This document shows, one piece after another, positions 15,501 through 30,500 of a DNA stretch of 64,000 nucleotides (its first letter is position 1; each line of letters opens with the position of its first letter). A program made the position numbers and the translations under genes. The notes beneath the pieces are model-generated. The model was not told where the DNA came from. It ran no database searches and saw only the letters and a list, made by a program, of their open reading frames with translations. Origin of the DNA: Spodoptera frugiperda (Eukaryota; Arthropoda; Insecta; Lepidoptera; Noctuidae); the NCBI RefSeq assembly GCF_023101765.2, contig NC_064233.1, forward strand, positions 2,480,001 through 2,544,000, written 5' to 3'.

Positions 15501-18500
15501 TGATATGCTGAAGACTTTATGAACCGATGATCATGTACAAAATAATAGTAAAAATAAATATTTCCTCACCTTAATCTTATTAACGTATTCAATAGCGTGG
15601 TTGAACTCCACTGGTTGGCTGGGCGGTGCGGGCGCGGGGTGCGCCGGGTTCGCGGGCTGGGCAGACCCTGGGTAACATAGCGTGATGTTATTATTACATG
15701 TTTAAGGTATGTATAGGTAGAGGTTGAAGTTTAGAAGTGGGTATTCAGAACTCAAAAAGAGCAGCCGCAAGTTTTTATCATTGAAGATCAATCGGTAATT
15801 AATTTCATCATTATAAAGTTAATATTTGAATTTAAATTTGATTACACATGTGTTGAAAAGATTTACTAGGTAGAACCTCTGTGCTAAACAAGTCAAAGTT
15901 GGTATTTGTTTTAAAATTGGCAAATAAACTTAATCCTATATACATCCATTAAATATCCTGAATCCACTTTAAAGCCCTTTTATCCCTGGGGAATGGACAT
16001 CAATTTGAACCAAACATTTTAGACTAATATTCCAACACTCTTATTAGCACTATTTAGACAAAAACGAACCATTTTCAGGCCATTTTTACATTTATTGAAC
16101 AGGATTTTTGACCTAATATGATTATACAGCTAGAGTATTTAAAAGTTAATCTTACCAGGTCCAGAAGCGTGGTGTATAGCGGCTGCTTCAAGCTGCTGAT
16201 GCGCCTGCGAGATCTGATGCAGCGTGTTGGTAGGCGCCGCGTTCACGGATAGATTGTGAACGATCGCGTTGTTCACAGACCTGAGGAAATGTAAACAGAG
16301 TTTAATATGGAGTTTTAAGATAAAATTGTGAAGTTTATTGAGGATTGGACGTGAAAAATACCCTTTGTCTGTTTAAAGAAAATGTGTGTCTACCATCATC
16401 ACTGCAGTTTTCGAGTGTTAAGACTAATATGTGAAAGGTATATATATGACTTCGTTCCTACTCCTGCTTTTTTTATTAATGGAAGTAAAAATCGCGGACT
16501 TGTATAGGACATAGCAATCATATAATCAAAGTTAAAATCCAGGATAAAGTGATAATTAGAAACTTTTTTTAATTAGAAATCAGACAAGGGTATTTCTAAA
16601 ATATTGTAATAGTTATTAAAAGAGACATTTCAGTAGGAAGGCAGCATGCGTGTATCACCACCGACATTCTGTAGTTTGCACATCGCACGGTTTGTCATCA
16701 TTGTCTCATTTAATAATAAAAAAAGAAAGTACTTTTAGAAATTTAAACTGTTCACATCTCAAAAACTACTGTATCAAATACGATAGAATTATTTCTTTGT
16801 TTTAGAAACTACTTAGGTCTCGTCGTAATCGTCGCGCCTTTTATCCCCGAATGAGTAGGCAGAGGTGCACATTACGGCAAGTAATACCTACACAATGTGC
16901 ACCCACTTTTCACCATTTGTGTTATAAGTCCCATGTAATAGGGGGTGAGACTATTGCCATAAACCTATTAACAAAACAATAAATATAAAATTGATCACCT
17001 ATTACATGGGACTTATAAATGGTGAAAAGTGGGTGTAAATTGTAAAGTGGCATTACGTGGCGCAATGTGCATCTCTGCCTACCCCTTCGGGGATAAAAGG
17101 CGTGACGTTGACGTTAAATATAAACTTACATTTCCATATTGGAGTACGGGCCCCCGGCGCGCCGCACCGCTTCCTTTTCAGCCTCCCTGTAACAAAGGAA
17201 AAATTGTAACCATTGCAATAACCTCACTCTTATAAATATAATCGGTAAAACTACTAGTTCTTACACTGCATATTTGCTTCTGCCTACGCCTTCAGGGTAA
17301 TAAAAAAGCGTGATTTTATGTACATAAGCAGTTAAGTAAGACTTGCTTACTAGTCAAAGGTTTGAGTAAAACTGATTTGAAAATGAAATTAACTGACAGA
17401 TAGATGAACGTTTTGTTTAATTACCCTCAACATCGTTTATTAAATGTTGCGTTTAGTTTCAGCTGTCATTGTTAAGAACAAAATAGTTTCAAGTTTAGTT
17501 TTTTAACATTCGACAATAATGAACACGACAAAAATATATTCAAATCGGTGCAGTAGTTTATGAGTTACGCGCACAAACATTTCGATTCATATTTTTTTAT
17601 TTATTTAAACACTACCTACTTCCGCGCAATTTTACCCGTTCTTCACAGCTTTTTTTAAGCCTAAAACCTTACTTGATAAATGGACTACCCAACACAAAAG
17701 TTATTTTTCAAATCGGACCAGTATTTTCGGAGATTAGCACGTTCAAACAAACTTTTCAGCTGTATAAAAGTAATAAGATACGTATCTAATGACGTTAAAC
17801 GTAAATTCATGACTACATATACAATTTTAACATAACATAATAACACTATGAAATATAACAAAACCTATCTATCATTGGGGTAACGTCAACGATGTTATGT
17901 TATGTTAATTAGCGATCATAAACTGTACTGCTATGACGTAGTACAATTGTTACAAGTTCATTCAACCGGTATGCCATTTATGTGTTTTTCGTTATAATAA
18001 ATTCTGTTTTGAGATGTTATAATCTTGAAGACGGGTTGTTGTGAAGCCCGCGTTTGCATCTTAGTTTTTATTTTCATAGTTTTAGTAGGTAGTCGCTGAT
18101 ATTTTAGATTATTTTATTGGTATTTCGTTGTTAGTTCGATTTAAAAATATATCTATCAGTTTCGTAACATAATAGTCGCATAAATCTTTATATGATGAAC
18201 ACATAATGCGTTCTATATTAGCTATCTTTCTAATCACTACACCAAACGTTGCTAAATCAGTTTATAGATGATCAGAAATTAAACCCTTAAGATTAAATTC
18301 CTAATTTAATATGATGTTTAAGTTGCTGTTAGCTTCACTTATGCTCCTTACGATTGAACTGTATAAAACTGCACTGTTAGTAGCCGCTATAACAATTTTT
18401 TAGACATTTCAGCAAAATAAACAATAATTTTCAAACAGGTTCTTAGAAAATTAAATCTATACTAATATTATAAAGCTGAAGAGTTTGTTTGTTTGTTTGA

Positions 18501-21500
18501 ACGCGCTAATCTCCGGAACTACTGGTCCGATTTAAATAATTCTTTTTGTGTTGAATAGTGCATTTATCGAGGAAGGCTATAGGCTATAAAACATCACGCT
18601 ATGACCAATAGGAGCCGAGCAGAGCGGGTGAAACCGCGTGGAAGTACTGGGCGCTAGTAGTAAATATTAATAAACTAGCTTCTGCCAGCGGCTTCGCCTT
18701 TCATCAAAATCCGTTGATTAGTTTTAGCGTAATTGACTAACAACCATCCAATACAAATAAACGTTCATATTTGTACTATTATAAGTGTGATTAAGTGTGA
18801 TAACTTATAAGTTTTTAAACTGACATGGTCACTAACACTAGAATGGAAACTTAACTTAATATTTATGATAACTTACTGGGCAACAGGAAGGAGATGGACG
18901 AGCTGCGGCTGGGGCGGCGGCGGCGGGTGTTGCACGCCCAGCAACACGTTGCTGCTGCCGCCGCCGCTGCTGCCGCCGAACCCGGTGGGCGACGGCATCG
19001 ACACCGACACCTGACAATCATTACTCTATGTCATTTTCTGTACACATAATTGTAGTTGTCTTATGCCCGAATACTCAATTTTAAGAAGCTCTCAAATGTA
19101 GTTCTGTCACTACAAATTCTTTGTAAATGACATAGATAGCACGACATTTAAGTACAACTTAAAATTGAGTAGCATTTCAGTATTCGGGTGTTACGGGGTA
19201 CCCTTAATATGAGATTACTTTACGTTTAAAGTAAACAAAACGAGAGCGTGTTTAGCGCTCCAATTGGCTGGCTCGAATAAACCAAAATAAGTAATTCAAA
19301 GAAAAATAATAATCACTTTTGGACATCAAACAAAACAAAAAGCGTCTGTCTATCTGTCGGTCAGTACTAGATTCATTGACGGACAGACCGACATACATTT
19401 CTTTATAATTATGTTGATATCAAAAATACCCATTTAAGGTTTAATTAGAATAAGTAAATGATTTGATTTTGAGTAAAACACAAATACCATCACCCAAGAT
19501 GAACTAAATATTATATTATAATAGAAAAGTTTGCTTACCTGTCCGTTGCTCTGGACTTCGATTTTATATCCGGGCGGCAAAAAAGTGTTGAATCCGACAA
19601 TCAATTCGGGATGCCCTTTAAACAGGTTTGATACTCGGGTGATGACTCCCGGGGTGTCGATACTGCAATACAGACTAAAATTAAGATGATGGGTAACGTT
19701 TGGGGTTCGAGGTCTCGGCTAAACAAAATATTATCAGTACAATAAAAATTGCAGCCATTAAATTTTTCATTTGAAAATCAAACGGTAATTGTTTTCATCA
19801 TTTTAAAATATATTTATTTAACTCTTCATGCATATAAATGTGTACACAAGGCGGGCTTAATACCGTAGGCATTTTCTCCCAGACAAATCTTTAATCTAAT
19901 GTATTTCTTTTTTTTATTTTAAAATTCCTTCAATGTTATTTAGTAGGTATGCAACAATAAATTTAATTTTAACATACCTATATCTACGCTTAGTCATTTA
20001 TTTCCTTAGTAATAATACCTATTAGGCATACAGGTGTTGCCTACTTTAGGTAAATATGAACAAATGTAAATAAATATAAAACCTTCATGCTATAATTTCA
20101 ATTAAAGTTTCGACTTCTCGCCTCTGAATTAATTTCAGTGCTTCTATTTACTGACTAAAGTACTAATTTGAGAAATTTCTCATGTACTTTTTAAAATATC
20201 GCCTTGCTATGTACTTTATCACCAATAAAGTGGAAGATAGTCAAAGAAAGTCCTACGAAAGCGAACAAAAACCAACCAAAAATAATAAAAACACTTCCAA
20301 ACTACAAAAAAAACTTACGTCTGACTCTTAAACTCCTTCATGATATCCAGAAAGTCATTATAAACTTGTGGCTGCGTATTGAACTTGTATTTGACTTGAT
20401 CGAGGTATGACAAAGCATCCTCCACCTTCAGACGTTGGAATTGGCCAGCGGCTTGTTGTTGCTGGGCGCCCGGTCCCACGGCCACGCCTGGCGGGGTCGC
20501 CAGGGGCGCTGGGGCGGGCGACTGGCGCCCTAAAGCGGCCGGCAATGCTCCCAAATTCGGCTGCTGGGGTGGTAAGGCCTGCTGAAAGATTAGGGTTTGT
20601 TAGATCGGTGTTCTTTGTAAGGAACCTTAGATAATAGTTGTAAGTTAAATTCGTTTAATACTAGTTATTTCCGTGAAGTATTCCCCTACTGCTTGAGTCC
20701 TAAACGTAATAAAAATTAACAATCTTACTTTAATATTATAAATCCGAAAGTTTATGTGTATGTTTGTTACTCAATCACATCAAAACGGCTGAAGGGATTG
20801 GGTTGAAATTTGGAACAGGGATAGATTATGGTCTGGGATAACATGTAGGCTACTTTAATATAGAAATAAAGCTCTATAGCCACACAAGCTCTTACAAGTC
20901 GCAGTATAGATATGCAGATGCACCTTTAGTTATTAAAATGTGTGATGTTACATTGTGATTTATACCGACAACTACGCCTTACTTTGTCGCCTTATGGTAG
21001 GACATGGCTAGCAGACTCTATTGTTTATCTTTTGTGCCCATATTCAAAGTAAATTATTGATTTTTAACCATCCTAATACTACAAATAAAGACTGTTTGTT
21101 TTAGTGTCACATATTTGTAATTTAATTATTGTGTATGGATAGGGCAACGAGAAAAAGCTATAGGTAGAAAGCAAAGAATTTATCAACAAGTACTCATGAC
21201 ATGATTATGACACAAGTATAAAAAGGAAAATCCAAAGTACAGAGTCATAAAGGAAACAGAGACAAGTCATCATTCTTTTAAGTAAATGAACAAATTTAAC
21301 CAGCTAATTGGTCAATGAACTGCAGTAGATTGAATTTATATGAATTTGAATTAATTCGGTACATAAACCTAGAAAGCTGTAAGACTTGTTTGGGAGTATG
21401 TAAAATTGTACGTTTGTAAACGCACCCACGACACAAGAGGAAATCCCCGCGCCCAATACAAAGCGGGGGTTTATTTAGAAAAAGAAGCAGTATTTTAGTA

Positions 21501-24500
21501 CCATTTTTGTCTGGTTTACCAAGAAACTCCTGTTTCCTCGAAAACTAATCACAGAAACATCACAAAGCTTATAATTTTTCCACTATGAAGAAAAAATGAT
21601 GCCAGATTTTTATGCAACCAAAAATACGAGCCACTGCGAAATTACAGCCAATTGTCAAAACAAATTTCTAGCACACAGCCTTTGAAGTCAATGAAAAATA
21701 AACAAGTATAACCTTTTCTCGTTCTTATTACATAACAGCATTGAATGTTATACAAACAAACGCTATTATTGTTCGTAGTTATGTTATATAGGTTACATAA
21801 CTGATAGGGCAGGTCATGGATAGGCTATCTATATAATAAGAACCTAGGACTCAGTTAAATAAACACTAGTTTTAGAATAGATCTAGAATAGTACCAAGTA
21901 CTGGTGAAAAGTGGGTGTTTACATTGTATATTATTACGTCTGCAATTGCGTGGATTGTAAAGCGTGATGTTATTATAATAACCAAGATTCTTATGGGGAA
22001 AATCATCAACAACAATGACTTCTCCCGCCTTGAGCGAGACGAGAGGGAGTGTCAGACTCTTACTGACTAAAAACCACACCGTTCCTACTCTTGCTTTTCG
22101 AGCCGGAGCCCCGGTAAACCCGCTAGGTAGTCCGCAGCAACTGCCACCAGCTGCTGAGGGATGGAGAAGCAACAACTTCTAAATGAGTGACTTCTTTGAG
22201 ATCCCAAACCACTTGCCAAGCGTGCAGTATCCGGAACTGCGGGACAACTCCGAGCTACCGAGGCTTCGGATCGAAGTAGGAGTAGAAACGGTGTGGTGTT
22301 TAGTCAGTAAGAGTCTGACACTCCCTCTCGCCTCAACCAAGACGGGAGAAGTCATTAGATAATTTTTCCCCCTCAAAAAAGCCGTAATAATTTGTCTACA
22401 GGATTATGACGTATATAATAACCAATATGGCGAAGATTTGGGATAAAACGCGATTGTATAAGTTGCAATTTGTGTTATATCATATCTTTTATTTACTTAA
22501 AGTGTGGGTAGAGATGCACGTAATAAATATAACACCCACTTTCGGACAGTTATCCGACTGATATGTAATAGGAGGCAAGCTTGTTGCTGTATACGAAATC
22601 CGTGTGCTATTATTGTGAATTCTGAGTTATATATCTGAATAATGCTTTTCTGGACCGAAATATCACGATTTTTACTTCATGATGACTTAGCAAAAGCTGT
22701 CTAGCTTTACTGTTCATAATATTTATTGTATAGTGTCTGCTCAGACTATTAATATAAAGACTTAGTAATAGTCACGTTATTAGCCTTCGGATTTTTTTAT
22801 GGAATAGCGGGCAAAAGACCAGTTTTGTCACCTGATAGTAAGCGATCAGCGCCGCCCATGGACACCCGCAACACTAGAGGAGTCATAGGTGCGTTACCGG
22901 CCTTTTAAGAAGGAATAGGCTCTTTTCTTGAAGATTTGACGGTCGTATCGGTTCGGAAATATGGGTACAACGCCCATGGTGAAGTAAAAATGAAGATTTG
23001 ATGATAAAGTCGAGAAAAATAACAACATCTATTCGGGACCCCCATCTACTCCTTACTTATACACCAGTCTGACCATAATTATGATAAAAATATTAATAAC
23101 ACCAACCTTAAGCCTCTGAGGGACTTGTTGGGGCGGCGGCGGCTGCTTCGCTGCATACTGCACGGCGCTGGTCTTCAGATAGTTGATGACGGGACCACCT
23201 CCTGAGGGCCGAGCGCCAGTGCGGGCGAAGCTTCCACTGCCACCAACCGAGAGAAGAGTGGCTGGCCCCGCTGGGGAGCGGATGTCTGTTGGACAAATTG
23301 TGGGATTAGTCATTTAATTTCACATTCAATATTAACTGTATACAGTGTTGGCTTGAGCTATAAAATTATGATTTTTTTCTACTTAGTTAATCAATAAATT
23401 TAATAATAAGATATGAAGGAAAGGTACTGTTCTTTGTCTAGTTGTGTTGATAATATTAATCCTAAAGTGTAGCAACAACAACAACTTTTAATCCGGAATC
23501 ATTCAACTGCTGATTACTACTATCTGTAGTATTTAGCTCTGAATTGAGAAATATAACACAGAGTAAGCTTTACTTTACACCCAACTTACACCCTTTTTAA
23601 ATAATATGTTATATTATTTTATATTATTTACACCCTTTTTAAATAATATGTTATATTATTTTATATTATTTTTAAAATCGTAAGATTATTGTGCTAAGTC
23701 TAATGATTTCTGGACATTAAAGTTTAGCAAACTAGGTAGAAAATAAAATAGGAAAAATACTTTAGATTATTATAAAAAAAGGTGTTCAACTTACCCAAAA
23801 TTTGGGGTTGGGGCGACTGGGCCAAAGTGTGCATATTGCTTGCACCAGCTTGTTGAATCTGTAACAAAGACATTTATAGAATTAGACACATTTTCACTAT
23901 TTCTCCTACTATTTTACTCATGGAAATGAAATGAGCATGATCCATGCCTACCACAACAGATTAATTCATTTTATTGTTGACAAAAGCATCTTTTTAATTA
24001 GAACTTTATTCAAAACTGCTTCATTACACAATTACACATTTCCCGCATATTTGTTCCTTATATTCCATTTTTCTCCTAAACATTAACCGCCGTACTCAGA
24101 GTCATTTAATGGTTACTTAACCCAGTCCTTAGCAGTTGTTTTCGGAACAAAATGGTGACTAAAGAATAGTTTAAGTAATCACTAAATATCTCTGAGTGTG
24201 GCGGCAAATGCATAAAACTTTGCGTTAAATAACACAAGACAATACCGGAATATCGCATTACAGCTCCTATCTATCAGAAAAAACAAATGTTTAAAAAAAT
24301 ATCAGTGTTTACAGCGCGCAGGTAAAATCGAGCAAGGCCGGCTCTGAATAACAAGTATATTCAAGTGAACGTTGGCGTTTGGCTATAAATAAACCCACTG
24401 ACTCATTGCTCATGTCTTATTGGCATACAACCGTGTTTTCACGCAAATATATTGTTTATAAATTCGCGCATTTTCGCCGACATTTTAGACAGGTCTCTGT

Positions 24501-27500
24501 GATGATGTTAAAAACATGGTCTTTCTGTTAAAAGCATGGTTCCACCTTCAAAGACGTAGACAGATGATACTTAGAGAGTTTAAGTCTTTAGAAAACTGTT
24601 AAAGGCAAATCCTCTGCTAACATCGGTCACCGGTGACCCTCCCATGGCGCTAACCGTGCTAAAACCTATAAGCGCATCATCATGCAATCAGCCATACTCT
24701 GTCCACTGCCTCACACAGTCCTCCCCGAATGACTACGCATCGCGAGGCATCCAGCAACTCTCTGCGACCTTTATCAGGTCTATCCTATAATCCGGAGCTG
24801 CGGCCTGATCAGGATTTGCCTACCTAGATGGTTTACTGGGGCTCCGGCTCGAAAAGCAGGAGTAGGAACGGGGTGGTTCTTAGTCAGTAACAGTCTGACA
24901 CTCCCTCTTACCTCACCCAAGGCGGGAGAAGTCATAAGATGATTTGCTCCACTCAAAAAGAAAAAATATCAGGTCTATCCTACTTACGAATGGACTTTAA
25001 GTTAGTCGTAGAAAAACTGAACGTTTAACAAAAATAAATAAAAACATCTTACAAAAATAATAAAAATAACATTCACTCGTTACTATTTGACCCGAATATT
25101 TCAGGTAAATTGGCACAAATATATGAGGAATGTCAGTGCCAACATTTTTATTATTATACTCAAGCTATTATTATTTATTTACTAATGCTTTGTTTTCATT
25201 GACTTGTAACATTAAATAGTGGTTTATAATTAGACGCTATTTCGCGTGGGAATAGGTCCTATTTGAGTAGGACGGTGGTGGAATAAATAGCCTATGTTTA
25301 ATTGTGGTAAATATATTGATAAGCACACCACATGTTCCCAGCCCTTATCCTGTGCACTAGGCAGGCTGTGACATTGAAGCTTAGCGTGCTATGGACATGA
25401 ACAAGTAGGATCCCAACAAATTAATTAATCAGGAAGAAAAACAAATATAAGCGTCTTTCTTTGTTTGTTACTCGATGCGATGCGATATTCGTGATTGTAT
25501 AAGAGCGATTTTAAAGATTTGTGTACTCCTAAACCAGCGTATGAATGTTAGGGAAGCGGAAAGCTAAAGAAGCGCAGTAGGTGGCACTCTGTAGTTTCTG
25601 TATTTTTCATTTTTTTTGGAATAAGCCGGTAAACGAGCAGACGGATCACCTGATGGTAAGCAATCGGCACCGCTATAGACACCCGAAACACTAGAGGCGT
25701 TACAAGTGCGTTGCCGGCCTTTTGGGAGTTAGGTGTTTAAGGGTTGTTGGGGAATCGGGTATTCGAAAGGGACCTTGTTTATACCGATGTATGAATACGT
25801 TGGAAGTTAAAGAAGTATGTAAAAAAATAGGTGGCGCTCTATAGTTTCTGTATACCTCCATAGGACGAATGCCTAGTTTATATGCCATGTACGTATAAGT
25901 ATAAAATAGTGATGTGCATAATTGTAAACAAGTAGAGGTTATCGACACGCTATCGATATATCGACCTCGAGGTGCAAACAGCTTGTTTGTTTTGCTACAC
26001 TTATCATATTATTAGTACACTTTAATTGGACAAGGAATTTGTATTTTGTAATTTTATTTTGTAGGTTGCCATGGTTTCTTTGTGATTGTATTTATTTTAT
26101 TAGTTTTTGAAATGTCGGATATCAATTAATTCTCTAATAATGACTATGTAAATAGTAATAGCCGGCCTCATCTAACTATTTGAAATATTGACGTGTAAAA
26201 GTGTTATTTTATGACCTATTTACAGAAATAAATATCATTTATCATTAATATTATTGACAGAACAATATATATATACATTTTTTATTACCCTGAGATCCAA
26301 GATTTTTGATTGCAAAAGTCTGAATAGTAAAGAGTTATTCCTGAGGTATTAGGTTTACCCAGAGCTGCGGACTAAGTACGGGTTGGTTTTTAGTTAGTAA
26401 GAGTCTGGACACTCCCTATCGCCAACGCGATAAAATTGCGGGAATAAAATTGCAAATGGAGGGAATTAATCCAAGGGAGAAGCCATTGAATTATTTCCCC
26501 TTAAAAAAGCCCCTAGGTGTACGAAACTATTTGTCGTGGTAAAATAATTATTCAGCAGACTCTCCAGCCAATGCTGGTGTCTTTTACAAGACTACTGAGA
26601 TGCCTATGTCCAGTAGTGGACTAAAATTGGCTGATGATGTTGCTTCGTAATAAAATTGTTTTAACATTTTCGGCACACCGCAAGCAACGTAGTACTTTGC
26701 GATGCTTCCAATGCTTAGTTTAATATACCCCCTTGTACGCAGTTGTCAGTCCTATTGGCTAGGTCAGCAACGGGATGGGGGGGATTTTCACATGATAATA
26801 CATACATACATACATAACCTCACGCCTATCTCCCATGAGGGGTAGGCAGAGTCAATAGAACGCTAATTGCTACGATTCTTACACACCTCTTTCGCTTCAT
26901 CAATTACAGTCATCAGTCTTTTAATGTATGCTCGGCAGTTTACATGATAAATCTACAAAAACAAGCTGAACAGTAAACTAGCTTCTGCCAGTGGCTTTGT
27001 TCACGTTACCCATGTAAAACGCGACACAATCATACAAGAACTTATTATTTTTCTTTTAATTTATAATTTAATATTTCATCTACCATGTTGGTACGGTAAG
27101 TTGAGCTCTATTTATTACGTAGAAGGTATTTAATTGCAATTACATAAACAAAATGACGTTGCTATCGAATTAATTCGTTATAGTCAACATTTTTAACTTG
27201 AAACTTGGTTAAAATATCATATTGTTTTGTTTGTTTGTAAAGAGCTTACTATGTGTAATAGTAGTTGATGAGAACAGGGTTTGGACACCATTATTACTAA
27301 AAATATCAAGCTTTTTATTCCATGACGATGTATAAATAGGTGCTACTATGATAATATAAATTTTAAATTTACTTGCTGCGGACTACCCAATAAGTTACCG
27401 GGGCTTCGTTTCTAAGAACAGGCGTAAGAACTGGGGTGGTTTTTGGTCAGTAAGAGTCTGACACTCTCTCTCGCCTCGCCCAGGACGGGGGAAGAAGAAT

Positions 27501-30500
27501 GATAAGGAGATAACCCCTCAAAAAACCTAAATTTACGTATGCAGCTTGATCACGTAACTCTTCGAGGTAGCTACACTAGTTTCAAGTCACGATAGGAACC
27601 TATAGTACTATAGTAAGGAGTAGAATGTACGACAAACATACAACCGTATAACATAATCGATTTAAATACATCTCATGATCGTTCATGAGTGAAAGAAAGA
27701 GCGAGGAAACTCCATGATTACACCTTTTCCTGTTACACACTTCCTAATAAATTTTGCCAGTTTTTAACATCCTAAATACTGAAGTATTTATAATCATTAA
27801 GGAACAGCGGAAAACCGCAAACTTACTATGAAGTTTCCAGTGTCATTGCACCCAATTCTTGTCGCCAAGGATAGTCACACAACGTGGTCAGAATAGACGT
27901 ATTTTTGGTACGTTTCCAATTTATCTGTATAACAGGTTACATATGGAAACTGCTGTATATGACGCTTTAACTGACGTACTTAGTTTTAAGTCAATGAGCT
28001 GGTTATTTCTGGTACAGAGTCGTGTGATGACAGTTGGGTAGAATATATTAGTCACCAGAACTAGTCTTCGCGTCTTAAGATCCGACTAATGCACGCTACA
28101 CAGCTTACAATTTTACTGTGCAATTTTAATCGTAGGTCTATACAGTCTAGGTGTTTTTTTATATAGCTATGCTACGAAAGTGTGATAGCTAAACTGTGAA
28201 ACTATGTCACCGTTTCCACTGATACTAAGCTATGAAGCTGTGCGAGGAAGATGCGCAGCTTGAGTATGCGTTGTATCGATAGTAGGAAGCCATCCATAGC
28301 ACACATCCATGGCACGCATCTTTCTATATAAAAAACATAGCTTAGCCGAGTCCGTTTCCATCAGTACTAAGCTATGTGTACCAATGAACATGAAGAGGCT
28401 TATAGTCCAACAGTGGACTGTCACGGGCTATTGACTGCAGTTTCTACACTTCTGAGGTGGGTATAAAAATTCAATAATATTGATACTGTTTTTAATCTAT
28501 TTATTATTGTTGTATGCATTATCTATTATCGGCATCACAATAACCTACACTGATGATAGCTATCGATCGTATATTAAAGTGAAATGCATTGTTTTTTATT
28601 AATCATTTCACCTATTTTATCTCTGACGCGCATTTTGATATTATTGTATCAGTTATTGACGAATATGTTTTCCTATTAAAATAACTACATTGACATAAAA
28701 ATACTCGTAATATCACATTTGTTCAATTCTACGAAGGGATGAGCACAGCTGTTTTTCCAGTTATTTTTAAAGTGCTATTGTAATAACAAGGGGTAGATCT
28801 TCTATTGTTAAATATTAAATGCAATTTCATTGTAAAGGGCAAAAAGTGGTCAAATTCAACCCACTTTTTATGAAAGGTTTTTTTATGGTATAAGCCGGTA
28901 AACGAGCAGACGGATCACCTGATGGTAAGCAATCGCCGCCGTCCATAGACACCCGAAACACCAGAGGCGTTAAAAGAGCGTTGCCGGCCTTTTGGGGATT
29001 AGGGTTAGGCTCTAGGTACTTACCTAGGGCACCCTCTAGGTCTGATCCGGAGCTGCGGACTACCTAGCGGGTTTACCGGGACTCCGGCTCGAAAAGCAGG
29101 AGAAGGAACGGGGTGGTTTTTAGTCAGTAAGAGTTTGACACTCCCTCTCGCCTTGCCCAAGGCGGGAGAAGTCATTGGATGATTTTCCCCCTCAAAAAAA
29201 AGGGCACCCTCTAGGTATAATCCCCTCTGTGTTATGATGTGATAAACTTTTAACTCATAATAGAGTTTCAACAATCTAATTTGTAGTTCCTTGCCGATGG
29301 TGCATAAATCAATTTTCCTAAGGCCTACATAGAGAGAATCCATTTTCCTCTTTAATAATTTACTCGGCTTGCAGCGACCTAGTTTCCAGGCGGCAGCACC
29401 GTTACTACTGTAAAATATGTATGTATAAATCCTAGTATTGATCGCTGACTATAATGACCAATAGGGCACTTTCCAAGCTTGCAGCTATCTCGTCAATATT
29501 TTGTTGATGCATATTTTGATGGGATTAATCACAAAATCGAATTGTTTTAGACAATTCCTGTTTTTATTTTCAATTTAGTATGATTTTAAATAATGCCGAT
29601 TAACAACTGTATTCGATCTTTTTTGTTGTAGGAAACAATCATATATTTATGTAATTGCAATGCTATTCACGAATATAATCCCTGAACGTGGCTTGAAACT
29701 AGTAGACTTCGTAGTCACACAGCACGTGACAAAAGGTGCTTTTCCACCAGAGATGTGCTATGTAGCTATGCTGCGTAAATGTAATGGGTAGCTAAGCTAT
29801 GAAACTATCTCTGTCTGCTATTATCGATACATCGCTTACTCAAGCTGCGCATCTTCCTTACACAGCTACATAGCTTAGTATCGGTCACATAGTTTCACAG
29901 CTTAGCTATTACATCTTCGTAGCTTAGCTACATAGCACATCTCTGGTGGAAAAGCATCTAAAACCGTTAACAGAATAAATTGAACTTTCTATTCTTTTAT
30001 TATCTTTGTATTTTAGTTATTAAGTGAAACAGGTACTCTTCCACATATCCTATCTAACTTTAATCTTCTTACAACACATTAAAAATCAACAGCTTATTCA
30101 TAGCCGCTTAGTTTTTATGATTTCATGAAAAAATCTCAACATCCATACCGAAGGAAACTATTCATTACATAATGTACGGCGCAAAAGAACATAAAAAAGG
30201 CATATAGATACTCTAGCATCCGCCATTTTGTTACTCCTTTGTACCAAGATGAAAAAAACGTAATTGAAGTGTTTACAGTACGGTTTTTTGTTACAATATT
30301 ATGTACACATAGCATTTCTATTTAAATTATAATATCGTTCAGTGGATTTTGAAAGTTATTTAAAAGAACTTTTACAGGAAAACGTGATAATTGTTTATCG
30401 ACATTTAAAGACAAGATTATGAATCAATTTTATGCCACAAATTATTTGTTTTTTACTCTCATTTCTTGTTATAGTTCAATCTTATTGACATTTAAACTTT

